From Yersinia entomophaga (GTDB lineage: Bacteria > Pseudomonadota > Gammaproteobacteria > Enterobacterales > Enterobacteriaceae): a DNA stretch of 64,000 bases. The position numbers and the translations under genes are program-made. The stretch covers positions 1,747,610 through 1,811,609 of the forward strand of contig NZ_CP010029.1 in the NCBI RefSeq assembly GCF_001656035.1. The letters are read 5' to 3'. The notes under the pieces were generated by a model. The model did no database searches. It saw only the letters and a program-made list of their open reading frames with translations, and had not been told where the DNA came from. Below are positions 22,430 to 33,070 of the stretch, piece after piece (the stretch's first letter is position 1; every line of letters begins with the position of its first letter).

Positions 22430-22538
22430 GTTACCGCCAAAAGCATAATCTACATAAATGAATAGGGCAAATATAGATACTCACCTTTGTTTAGGATATC
22501 CTTTTTTTATTGACTTAGCGTTTAGAAGAAATAAACAA

Positions 22539-23453
22539 ATGGATATCACGTTGAAGCAATTGAAAGTTTTCCTAGCGGTAGCGCAAAGCGGCAATTTAAC
22601 GGTCGCAGCCTCCCAATTGTTTATGACGAAAGGAGCTGTCTCTCAAACCTTGGCTGAGTTAGAAAAACGTCTGGGCCAAACCCTATTCGATCGTCACCAC
22701 GCTCGTATATTTATTAATCCGGAGGGGGAAAAATTAATCTCAGTGGCTGATGAGCTGCTTTCAAGAATGAAAGACATCAATACATTATTTTCCGACAGCG
22801 CCAGCGTTCACAATTTATTTTTGGGTTGTAGTAAAACCATTGGCAGCTATATTTTGCCTGCACTTTTAGGTGAGTTTAGAAATAGCTATAACTGGTTGCC
22901 TAAAATAGCTATTGAAAACACTAACGATATTCTGAGTAAGTTACTCAAATTTGAAGTAGATTTGGCTATTCTTGAGGGAAATATCAATAATAAAGATATC
23001 TTGTCTACCCCATGGTTAACAGATGAAATGGTCGTTATCGCAACCAAAGATCACCCTCTCGCATACGAAAAATCAGTCCCGTTCTCAGTATTGAGTCAGC
23101 AGTCATGGATATTGCGTGAGCAAGGTTCGGGTAGCCGCAGTTATTTTGAAAATCATCTGGCACCATTGTTATTGCAGCCGAAGGTCATTTTATCTTTGGA
23201 TACTTTCGATTCAATTTTATTTTCTGTTCAACAAAATTTGGGAATCACCTACGCTTCCCGGCTTATCATCCAAAATCCTTTTTTTCACGACCATTTCTCA
23301 GTAATCAAAACAGAAACCCGTTTTTTCCGCTCGATAAGCCTCTGCCACCATCGACAAAAATATCTATCTAATGGTGCTCAACAGTGGATCAATTTTCTGA
23401 TTCATGCAGGTAAACGACTTGAGTTTGCACGAAATAATCAGATAGAGAATTGA
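22539..23453 (+). CDS. LysR-family transcriptional regulator
   Basis: A 304-residue protein with an N-terminal winged helix-turn-helix (MDITLKQLKVFLAVAQSGN, AASQLFMTKGAVSQTLAELE; about 1-62) and a C-terminal periplasmic-binding-like effector domain (about 90-290). The ATG at 22539 matches the family start; the frame is open back to 22458 but that extension is not LysR-like. It is divergent from the TDT transporter gene, the classic LysR layout, so it probably regulates it and itself. The effector is unknown. Coding sequence is AT-richer than the flanking core genes. Confidence 0.9.
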   Translation: MDITLKQLKVFLAVAQSGNLTVAASQLFMTKGAVSQTLAELEKRLGQTLFDRHHARIFINPEGEKLISVADELLSRMKDINTLFSDSASVHNLFLGCSKTIGSYILPALLGEFRNSYNWLPKIAIENTNDILSKLLKFEVDLAILEGNINNKDILSTPWLTDEMVVIATKDHPLAYEKSVPFSVLSQQSWILREQGSGSRSYFENHLAPLLLQPKVILSLDTFDSILFSVQQNLGITYASRLIIQNPFFHDHFSVIKTETRFFRSISLCHHRQKYLSNGAQQWINFLIHAGKRLEFARNNQIEN

Positions 23454-24091
23454 TTATTAGTTATGTCCAAAACTGGATATAAAATAGCAAAAAATATTAC
23501 CTGTATTCTCAAAATTCATAGGCCAGATAAGGGATATCCCATCTTCGGTAAGTCAGTAATATTCGAATTCTTTGGAAGATCTCGGTCAATTAGTTTGTTT
23601 ATAAAAGCAGCATAATTAATAAATCAGCAACAAAAAAATGAACCAGTAGTATCTATGGCTAAATTAATAATCTTAATCGATATTAAATTTATCTTTAAGC
23701 CAAAAAGATCGTAGAATAATCTATAGAGAACCAATGGAAAAACCTGTCAAAAAGGCGTGTTTCAAACGCTGATTTATTGCTCTTTATTGCATTAGGATTT
23801 TAGGTAACCAAATAAAAAATAATGTTTTTCTCCAAGTATTCCTCCCAATCAATCTGTGTCAGTCTACAAATCCGTAGGCCTAAAGGCAATTCGTTCATTT
23901 ACGGCTACTATTTATGGTCAGGCAGAGTAAGAAATTAAATAAACATTTTATTGGCTTGAGCCTAATCATCCTGCACTACTATTAATCAGTACGGCAGATT
24001 ATCACTATGACAGGGCATGTCTTGGCGAAATGTATCTTTTCATACAGGTTGCTGTATCCAAGATGCATATGAACTTTTCGGGGTATCTCTC
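23454..24091. other. AT-rich non-coding stretch before rpfR
   Basis: About 640 bases, roughly two-thirds A+T, with many stops in all frames and no gene that I can support. The rpfR promoter should be near the right end. A short palindrome (TATGTCCA...TGGATATA, 23463-23482) sits just after the LysR gene. The composition would suit silencing by H-NS-type proteins, which is inference only. Confidence 0.5.
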
Positions 24092-26101
24092 ATGTTCGTA
24101 GATCAAGACACATCGATCCTGGACACTTACTTTGGCACCCATAGCCCCTATTGGCGCTTGGCTTTTGATAGCCAAGCCTTGGAACTCTCCGCCGTAAAAG
24201 GCACGACCAATATTGCCGTTCCTCTTGATTCACTTCAAACAGCGAAAGTCCGCGCACTGACAGCCATTACTTCCAGCCTGGAAATCAGTATTTCTATCTA
24301 TGGCAATCCAGTTCATTTGCATCTGGTAGGACGAAAAATTAATGACAAGGAATGGGGAGGAACAGCTTCAGCATATTCAGATACTGAAGCTGTCGCGCGC
24401 GATCTGGTGATGGGATTGTCCTTTGCCGAACAAGTCGTTTCCGAAGCTAACTCGGTTATTGTCATTCTGGATAAAAATGGCTCCGTACAACGCTTTAATC
24501 GTTTGAGTGAAGAATACACTGGCAAAAAAGAACAAGACGTCATCGGTAAGAATGTTTTTGAATTATTTATGACACAGAAAGAAGGCGCATCCTCGCGTAA
24601 AAACATTGAAGGTTTTTTTAAAAGAGGTGCTTCTTATGAAGTGGAACGCTGGGTTAACACGGTAAAAGGAAAACGCCTGTTTCTTTTTCGTAATAAATTC
24701 GTGCACAGCGGCAGCGGTAAAAACGAACTTTATTTAATCTGCTCAGGTACAGATATTACTAAAGAGAGACGAGCACAGGAACGCCTGCGTGTGCTGGCGA
24801 ATACCGATATGATTACCGGTTTGCCTAACCGCCACGCTATTCATGAGCGAATCAACAGTGCGATTCAAACTCGCGGAGACGACGCCGTAGGGATTATTTA
24901 TCTTGATCTGGATAACTTCAAAAGAGTTAACGACCACTATGGCCATATGTTTGGCGATCGGCTGCTAAAAGATGTGTCACTTTCGATATTGAGCTGCTTG
25001 AAAGAAGATGAAATGCTCGCCCGTTTGGGGGGAGATGAGTTTATCGTTCTTATTGAAGATACGACGCTTTCTGCCCTCGAAAATGCCGCCCAACGTATTC
25101 TCGACCAAATGCGAGCCCCCTTCCGTATCGGATTGATTGAAGTTTATACCGGATGTTCCATTGGGATTGCGTTATGCCCACAGCATGGCGAAACGCTGGA
25201 AAATATCATCCGCAGCGCGGATACCGCGATGTACACGGCAAAAGAACTTGGCAAACGGACTTATTCTGTCTTTTCTCCGGAAATGAATAAGAAAGTGTCT
25301 GAATACATTTGGCTGGATACCAATCTGCGTAAAGGCCTGGAACAACATCAGCTTGTCGTATTTTATCAGCCAAAAATCTCAACTCGAACCGGTAAAGTCC
25401 TCAGCGTAGAAGCATTAGTTCGCTGGCGATCAACCGAGCGGGGTTTAGTTCCACCGCAAGAGTTTATCTCATATGCGGAAGAATCCGGTTTGATTGCTCC
25501 TTTGGGTCAATGGGTATTACAAACGGCTATGCAGCAAGCCGTTGACTGGCAAAAGAAAGGCATAGATTTAAGAATTGCAGTCAATGTTTCAGCCCGCCAG
25601 TTGGTGAATGAAGCGATTATTACCAGCTTTATTAAATCGCTGGAAACCTGTGAATTGACCTCCAGCTTAGTTGATGTCGAATTAACAGAAAGCTGTCTGA
25701 TTGATGATGAAAATGCAGCGATTAACATTATCAAAAAGCTCAAAGAATTGGGTGCTGAAGTCCATCTGGATGATTTTGGTACCGGCTATTCTTCACTTTC
25801 CCAGTTAGCACGTATTCCTATTGATGCAATTAAATTAGATCAGAGCTTTGTGCGCGGAATAGATAAAAATCAGGTCGCGCAGTCTTTAGTTAAGGCAATC
25901 TCCGTTGTCGCCGAAACGCTCCAAATGCGAGTTATTGCAGAAGGCGTTGAAACAATAGAGGAAGAGAATTTCCTAGATTTGTTGAGCATAGATGAAAAGC
26001 AGGGATTTCTTTATGCCAAGCCAATGCCCGCAGAAGAACTGGAGCATTGGCTGAGCAAACATACCCCGCACTTTCCAAGTAATTTAACGGGAAAAACCTA
26101 A
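24092..26101 (+). CDS. rpfR: PAS-GGDEF-EAL protein, DSF receptor RpfR (PdeR/Gmr homologue)
   Basis: Predicted cytosolic receptor for a fatty-acid signal that controls cyclic di-GMP turnover. From the ATG at 24092 (669 residues) it aligns from end to end with E. coli YciR/PdeR, including LHLVGRKIN, LSFAEQVVSEAN and VHSGSGKNE. Domains: N-terminal RpfF-interaction-like region 1-100, PAS 110-225, GGDEF 235-400 with intact GGDEF at 313-317, EAL 415-660 with EAL at 440-442 and DDFGTGYSS at 560-568. Both catalytic motifs are kept; no RxxD inhibitory site is seen before GGDEF. The frame is open to 24017, but that extension has no homology. It converges on rpfF with one base between stops. Confidence 0.92.
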   Translation: MFVDQDTSILDTYFGTHSPYWRLAFDSQALELSAVKGTTNIAVPLDSLQTAKVRALTAITSSLEISISIYGNPVHLHLVGRKINDKEWGGTASAYSDTEAVARDLVMGLSFAEQVVSEANSVIVILDKNGSVQRFNRLSEEYTGKKEQDVIGKNVFELFMTQKEGASSRKNIEGFFKRGASYEVERWVNTVKGKRLFLFRNKFVHSGSGKNELYLICSGTDITKERRAQERLRVLANTDMITGLPNRHAIHERINSAIQTRGDDAVGIIYLDLDNFKRVNDHYGHMFGDRLLKDVSLSILSCLKEDEMLARLGGDEFIVLIEDTTLSALENAAQRILDQMRAPFRIGLIEVYTGCSIGIALCPQHGETLENIIRSADTAMYTAKELGKRTYSVFSPEMNKKVSEYIWLDTNLRKGLEQHQLVVFYQPKISTRTGKVLSVEALVRWRSTERGLVPPQEFISYAEESGLIAPLGQWVLQTAMQQAVDWQKKGIDLRIAVNVSARQLVNEAIITSFIKSLETCELTSSLVDVELTESCLIDDENAAINIIKKLKELGAEVHLDDFGTGYSSLSQLARIPIDAIKLDQSFVRGIDKNQVAQSLVKAISVVAETLQMRVIAEGVETIEEENFLDLLSIDEKQGFLYAKPMPAEELEHWLSKHTPHFPSNLTGKT

Positions 26102-26102
26102 C

Positions 26103-26978
26103 CTAAATCGCTTTTGGCATGGTGGATGTACGCCGATCCTGTAGCATGACCAGGCGTTCAATATAAGCCAGATCTTTAGCTTCGATGGAGAAAACAGAGT
26201 CCACCCAATCTTCGGTTATATCCATCAATTCTGAACGCGTCAGCTGCAAAACGCGTTGGCGTGTTCGTATCATTGCGCGCATACCGTTTAATTTTGGTCG
26301 AATAGTATCAATGAAGGTGCGAGTAGCCATATAAGCATCCCCCGGCTGAAATAATTTATCCACCAATCCGCGACTTTCATACCATTCTGCCGCATGTGAT
26401 TCCCCGCTCCAGATAAGCTCCTCGGCAACACGCATACCGGCTTTTCTAGCCACCAGCGAGTATCCTCCCATGCCTGGGAACAGATTAAAGGCTATTTCCG
26501 GAAACCCCATTCGGGCAGTGGTCTGCGCTAAAACAAAGTGATGTGCCAGCGCAGCTTCAAAACCACCACCTAAAGCGCTACCTTCAATCATGGCGATTGA
26601 GATTGCTCCGGTATCAAACCCGCGGGAGGCGGAATGAACGCAATCCACGCAGGCTCTAGCGTAAGCCATTAATGTTTCACGCTTGCGGTTTTTTATCATC
26701 TGAGCAAAGAAACTTAAATCACCTCCAACATTAAACATATGTGGAACAACCGAACCTGTAACCCAGAAGTCGATAGGCAGTTTTGACTCTTTTGCTGCCT
26801 GCGCCAGTGTCATAATATTTTCAATTAACTCAAGGTTAAAACACGGACGTGGATTCGCTCGTAACAGCATCCACATGGTATTTCGCTCTTCTTCATAATA
26901 AGCAGAGACTTGCGATAGATGCCCAGCTTCGGTAAATGGGCGGCAGCTTGGGAGATTAATCATTTTCATATATTCCAT
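26103..26978 (-). CDS. rpfF: DSF-type signal synthase RpfF (crotonase fold)
   Basis: Predicted dual-function acyl-ACP dehydratase/thioesterase that makes a cis-2-unsaturated fatty acid signal. The 291-residue protein resembles Xanthomonas RpfF throughout: RPCFNLELIENI, the oxyanion hole FNVGGDLSFF, ALGGGFEAAL and GFPEIAFNLFPGMGGYS. The two catalytic glutamates fall at positions 141 and 161, the same numbers as in Xanthomonas RpfF, which sets it apart from ordinary enoyl-CoA hydratases. ATGs at residues 1, 4 and 6 are all possible; the GGA inside codon 1-2 could serve the second. It abuts rpfR tail to tail, the layout known from Burkholderia and Cronobacter. Confidence 0.9.
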   Translation of the reverse strand: MEYMKMINLPSCRPFTEAGHLSQVSAYYEEERNTMWMLLRANPRPCFNLELIENIMTLAQAAKESKLPIDFWVTGSVVPHMFNVGGDLSFFAQMIKNRKRETLMAYARACVDCVHSASRGFDTGAISIAMIEGSALGGGFEAALAHHFVLAQTTARMGFPEIAFNLFPGMGGYSLVARKAGMRVAEELIWSGESHAAEWYESRGLVDKLFQPGDAYMATRTFIDTIRPKLNGMRAMIRTRQRVLQLTRSELMDITEDWVDSVFSIEAKDLAYIERLVMLQDRRTSTMPKAI

Positions 26979-27361
26979 CCAATAAGTGATTTCAACACAG
27001 GTAAGCCTCTCGGCTAATTCAGCTTGCTTGAGGTCGATTTCCCCTCAAATAAGGCAAGCAAATAAATAGTGAGTCACTGGATGAAAAAAGGGAGGATATA
27101 TCGATATATAAAAGAATAATGGTCAGTTAGATACGACATTTAAATATAAAAACACAGTTTTAAAATCCACCCTCGGAAATTTTGTTGGCATTTTCTACAT
27201 CGCAACAGGCTTTAATCGAATTAGTTTTATACTTCTTTGGCTTGTAAATTAATCTATTCAATCTAATAAAGCCCAACATTGAGGTTATTTTTATGTGAAA
27301 GTTATAAGACATTATGGATAGAATGCTGAAATATTTTCACTTAACGTTAAATGGGCTTTGT
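26979..27361. other. Divergent intergenic region rpfF / nupC
   Basis: About 380 AT-rich bases with promoters for rpfF (left) and nupC (right). It holds a dyad (GCTTGCTTGAGG at 27022-27033 facing CCTCAA at 27043-27048 and GCAAGC at 27054-27059). A weak CRP-like half site TGTGA at 27294-27298 lies close to nupC. No gene is seen. Confidence 0.5.
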
Positions 27362-28546
27362 ATGCTGCAAATACTACATTTTCTTTTGGCTTTGATAATC
27401 ATCACGCTACTGGCCTTAGCCGCGAGCAATGATCGCAAGCAGATTCGCCTACGGTATATTCTTCAACTTTTAGCTATTGAAATTGCCTTTGCCTACTTTT
27501 TACTGCATTCCGACATTGGGCTTGGCGCGATTCAACACTTCGCTGGTTTCTTTGAAACGTTGATGAAATTTGCCGCAATTGGTACCAGCTTCGTATTTGG
27601 TAATATGAACGAACAAGGTCTCGCGTTTATATTTCTCAATGTTTTATGCCCGATTGTTTTTGTTTCAGCTTTAATAGGAATATTGCAACATTTCCGGATC
27701 TTGCCTTGGGTAATTCGCGGTATAGGTACGGTGCTTTCAAAAGTAAACGGTATGGGAAAGCTTGAATCTTTCAATGCTGTGAGCACCTTGGTTCTCGGCC
27801 AATCAGAAAACTTTATCGTCTATAAAGGCGTGATTGCCGATATTTCTCAGCGCCGTATGTATACGCTCGCCGCTACGGCCATGTCGACTGTTTCGATGTC
27901 AATCGTCAGCGCATATATGACAATGTTAGAGCCGAAGTTTGTTGTGGCAGCCTTAATACTCAACATGTTCAGCACATTCATTGTTCTTTCCATTATCAAC
28001 CCTTACCCAACGGGCGATGAGCCTGAGATAAAATTAAATAAGCTACATGATGATCAAAGTTTCTTTGAGATGTTAGGGGAATACATCCTGGCTGGATTTA
28101 AAATCGCCATTATCATCGCCGCAATGCTGATTGGTTTTATTGCGCTAATCGCCGCTATTAATGCTTTGTTTACCAGCATATTTAGCGTTAGCTTCCAGGA
28201 GATTCTCGGCTATGTATTCTACCCCCTTGCCTGGCTAATAGGTATTCCAGCGCCGGATGCGCTAAAGGCAGGCAGTATTATGGCGACCAAATTAGTGTCT
28301 AACGAATTCGTTGCCATGATCGAGCTTAAAAAAATAGCGATTGATATGTCCCCGCGTGGCCTAGGCATTCTATCGGTGTTTCTGGTCTCTTTTGCTAACT
28401 TTGCCTCAATCGGCATTATCGCCGGCGCGATTAAAGGGTTGAATGAAAAACAGGGCAATGTGGTTTCCCGTTTCGGGCTGAAGCTAGTTTATGGCTCTAC
28501 ATTGGTTAGTTTATTATCAGCAACAATCGCTGGTTTAGTGCTTTGA
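27362..28546 (+). CDS. nupC: Nucleoside:proton symporter NupC
   Basis: A concentrative nucleoside transporter of the inner membrane. From the ATG at 27362 it has 394 residues and matches E. coli NupC over its length, including [21 protein letters not shown] helices, [18 protein letters not shown] and [12 protein letters not shown], motifs that shape the nucleoside site. The frame is open from an ATG at 27314, adding 16 residues ([12 protein letters not shown]), but neither start has a strong ribosome site; the shorter one agrees with the family. It sits alone to the right of rpfF in the accessory segment. Confidence 0.93.
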   Translation: MLQILHFLLALIIITLLALAASNDRKQIRLRYILQLLAIEIAFAYFLLHSDIGLGAIQHFAGFFETLMKFAAIGTSFVFGNMNEQGLAFIFLNVLCPIVFVSALIGILQHFRILPWVIRGIGTVLSKVNGMGKLESFNAVSTLVLGQSENFIVYKGVIADISQRRMYTLAATAMSTVSMSIVSAYMTMLEPKFVVAALILNMFSTFIVLSIINPYPTGDEPEIKLNKLHDDQSFFEMLGEYILAGFKIAIIIAAMLIGFIALIAAINALFTSIFSVSFQEILGYVFYPLAWLIGIPAPDALKAGSIMATKLVSNEFVAMIELKKIAIDMSPRGLGILSVFLVSFANFASIGIIAGAIKGLNEKQGNVVSRFGLKLVYGSTLVSLLSATIAGLVL

Positions 28547-28598
28547 TGAAACGGTTGGCCTTAGAGTGCAATGCCTGAAGGCCAGCCATCATTGAAGA

Positions 28599-29072
28599 TT
28601 AAAAATCGACACAGACGGGCGCATCAATACGCATTACTGACTCTTGTGAAAACTGCGCCTTGTACTTATCTCTCAGCAAGTTAACCGCGAGATCACTGTC
28701 TTTGCTTTCGGCATGAATCAGCATCAGCGCTTTGCTATTTTCTTTTGCTACTATCCCGTCATGCCCCAGCCATTGCCCTTTGGCTTCAAACACGGTTAAT
28801 CCGTCTTTAAATTTCGGAGTAACCTCTGAGTCAACAAATGATTGCCACTCAGCGGGAGCAATCACCGGGCCTTGCGGGCGATTCATACCGAAATAAAGCG
28901 TTGTTTGCACCATAGGAACACCCTGCTGACAAACAGAGGGAACAGCCTTTATCGTAGCCGAATTCGCCGCTGACTCAGGACGTATAACGCATCCGTTTAA
29001 AATAAACCCCGAAGCAATTATTCCTAGAATAAAGCCGGCACGCCGACATAAGTAATTTCTGCTGTTATCCAT
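28599..29072 (-). CDS. DUF3574 domain lipoprotein
   Basis: From the ATG at 29072 the protein has 157 residues. A basic N-terminus and hydrophobic stretch (about 10-27) end at a lipobox-like ILNGC with the cysteine at 28, so a type II signal peptide is likely. The mature part has TTLYFGMNRPQG, EWQSFVDSEVTPKF and LTVFEAKGQW, features of DUF3574, a family of unknown function. The only further cysteines are CQQG near residue 50 and one near the C-terminus, which could form a disulfide. It is leftward; its promoter region contains the octanucleotide repeat. A longer frame to 29123 is not favoured. Confidence 0.82.
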   Translation of the reverse strand: MDNSRNYLCRRAGFILGIIASGFILNGCVIRPESAANSATIKAVPSVCQQGVPMVQTTLYFGMNRPQGPVIAPAEWQSFVDSEVTPKFKDGLTVFEAKGQWLGHDGIVAKENSKALMLIHAESKDSDLAVNLLRDKYKAQFSQESVMRIDAPVCVDF

Positions 29073-29152
29073 ATAGATAGGATTCTCTTTAGAATAGAAA
29101 ATGACGCTGCATGAAATTAGCATTTAGCGGCTAACTGCTGCAATGGCGAAAT

Positions 29153-29267
29153 CATTACGCCATTACGCCATTACGCCATTACGCCATTACGCCATTACGC
29201 CATTACGCCATTACGCCATTACGCCATTACGCCATTACGCCATTACGCCATTACGCCATTACGCCAT
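29153..29267. repeat. Octanucleotide tandem repeat, 14 copies
   Basis: The unit CATTACGC is repeated 14 times without error (29153-29264) and a partial unit CAT follows. It lies between the divergent starts of the DUF3574 lipoprotein gene (29072) and yicG (29455). On the plus strand a short frame from 29143 reads through it as an eight-residue repeat HYAITPLR, but there is no ribosome site and the unit explains the frame, so no protein is claimed. Such arrays change copy number by slippage and could alter spacing of promoter elements. Confidence 0.95.
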
Positions 29268-29454
29268 GCAGAGTTTAAATAATCTAACTCACCCATCAAT
29301 AGAAATAATAACCAACCACTGTAATACATAGCATAAAACCCCACATCGGATTAATAAATCTAATGCAAAACATACAGGGTTAGAAAATCTCAGTCGCGTT
29401 TGAATTGTGCGGCCATTACCCTTGATCTTTTGCCGCCCCCTTGTGTGAAAGACT

Positions 29455-30072
29455 ATGTTACTTAGCGTTCTCTATATTATTGGTATTACCGCAGAAGCTA
29501 TGACCGGCGCGCTAGCAGCAGGCCGTCGCCAAATGGACATGTTTGGCGTCATTATTATCGCCTCCGCCACGGCAATTGGCGGTGGTTCAGTCAGGGATAT
29601 GTTGTTAGGGCATTATCCGCTGGGTTGGGTCAAAAATCCTGAATACATCGTTATCGTTGCTATCGCCGCAATAGTAACCACCTGGGTAGCACCTCTGATG
29701 CGCCATTTACGTCACCTTTTCCTGGTACTTGATGCTATCGGCCTCATCGTTTTCTCAATTATCGGAGCACAAATTGCGTTAGATATGGGCCATAGCTCTA
29801 TCATTGCCGCTATCGCTGCAGTCATTACCGGTGTCTTTGGTGGCGTACTTCGTGATATGCTTTGTAACTGTATTCCCTTAGTTTTTCAGAAAGAAATCTA
29901 TGCTGGAGTATCCTTTGCCGCAGCATGGATTTATATCGCTCTACAGTACACGCCGCTTTCTCATAATTGGGTTGTCATCATTACATTGGTTACTGGCCTG
30001 ACTGCCCGGCTGCTTGCTTTGCGTTACCGTTTAGGATTACCCGTCTTTAAATATGAGCATCAGGATCATTGA
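29455..30072 (+). CDS. yicG: Trimeric intracellular cation channel family protein YicG
   Basis: A membrane protein of 205 residues with about seven helices and two related TRIC repeats (UPF0126): [22 protein letters not shown] and [20 protein letters not shown]. The glycine-rich GGxxRD motifs in each half are typical. Transport substrate is unknown, with a cation channel role inferred from TRIC relatives. It converges on ligB as in E. coli. Its upstream region includes the tandem repeat. Confidence 0.92.
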   Translation: MLLSVLYIIGITAEAMTGALAAGRRQMDMFGVIIIASATAIGGGSVRDMLLGHYPLGWVKNPEYIVIVAIAAIVTTWVAPLMRHLRHLFLVLDAIGLIVFSIIGAQIALDMGHSSIIAAIAAVITGVFGGVLRDMLCNCIPLVFQKEIYAGVSFAAAWIYIALQYTPLSHNWVVIITLVTGLTARLLALRYRLGLPVFKYEHQDH

Positions 30073-30085
30073 TTCTCTGTAGCTG

Positions 30086-31834
<1,749 letters not shown>

Positions 31835-32082
31835 TTAATCCGCTAGCAACGAATAATTAAATAGCCCAAAAGTGAAAATGCGGCACATCTCGAAAAATAC
31901 TTTTTTCGTTACTGCAACAACTTGAAATTGCTGAATCCCCTACGCAAAGTATGTAATTTGAGCTTTTTAAATACGAAACCTTGTAGTGAAATGTGTTGTA
32001 ACGCTGCATGACGCGGTTAGCCCGTGTATACTGTGCGAAGATTCACACTTCTGCTTTTTATACATCAACCCTAATCAACTGA

Positions 32083-32715
<633 letters not shown>

Positions 32716-32769
32716 ACCGAGTTTCAGTATCATGCCCAGTCATTTCTTCACCTGTGGAGTAGCAGAATT

Positions 32770-33045
32770 ATGGCACGCGTAACTGTTCAAGACGCTGTAG
32801 AGAAAATTGGTAACCGTTTTGACCTGGTGTTGGTCGCTGCTCGTCGGGCGCGCCAAATCCAGTCTGGCGGTAAAGATGCACTGGTTCCAGAAGAAAACGA
32901 TAAAGTTACCGTTATCGCACTGCGTGAAATCGAAGAAGGCCTGATCACTAATCAGATCCTTGATGTTCGTGAACGCCAAGAGCAGCAAGAGCAAGAAGCC
33001 GCAGAAATTCAAGCGGTTACTGCCATTGCCGAAGGTCGTCGTTAA
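32770..33045 (+). CDS. rpoZ: RNA polymerase omega subunit
   Basis: A 91-residue subunit that helps beta' fold and forms part of one ppGpp binding site of RNA polymerase. It starts [20 protein letters not shown], with [10 protein letters not shown] and a Glu/Gln-rich tail ([15 protein letters not shown]). It lies 54 bp after gmk and 25 bp before spoT. Confidence 0.97.
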
Positions 33046-33070
33046 TTAGTAATTAGACTGTGAGTCTGCC

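Noticed and set aside
24017..24091. 25-residue N-terminal extension of RpfR
   Set aside because: The ATG at 24092 aligns residue for residue with the E. coli PdeR start; the extension has no counterpart.
29143..29331. 62-codon frame encoding repeated HYAITPLR
   Set aside because: It is a direct translation of the 8-bp tandem repeat, with no ribosome site and no homologue that I recognise.
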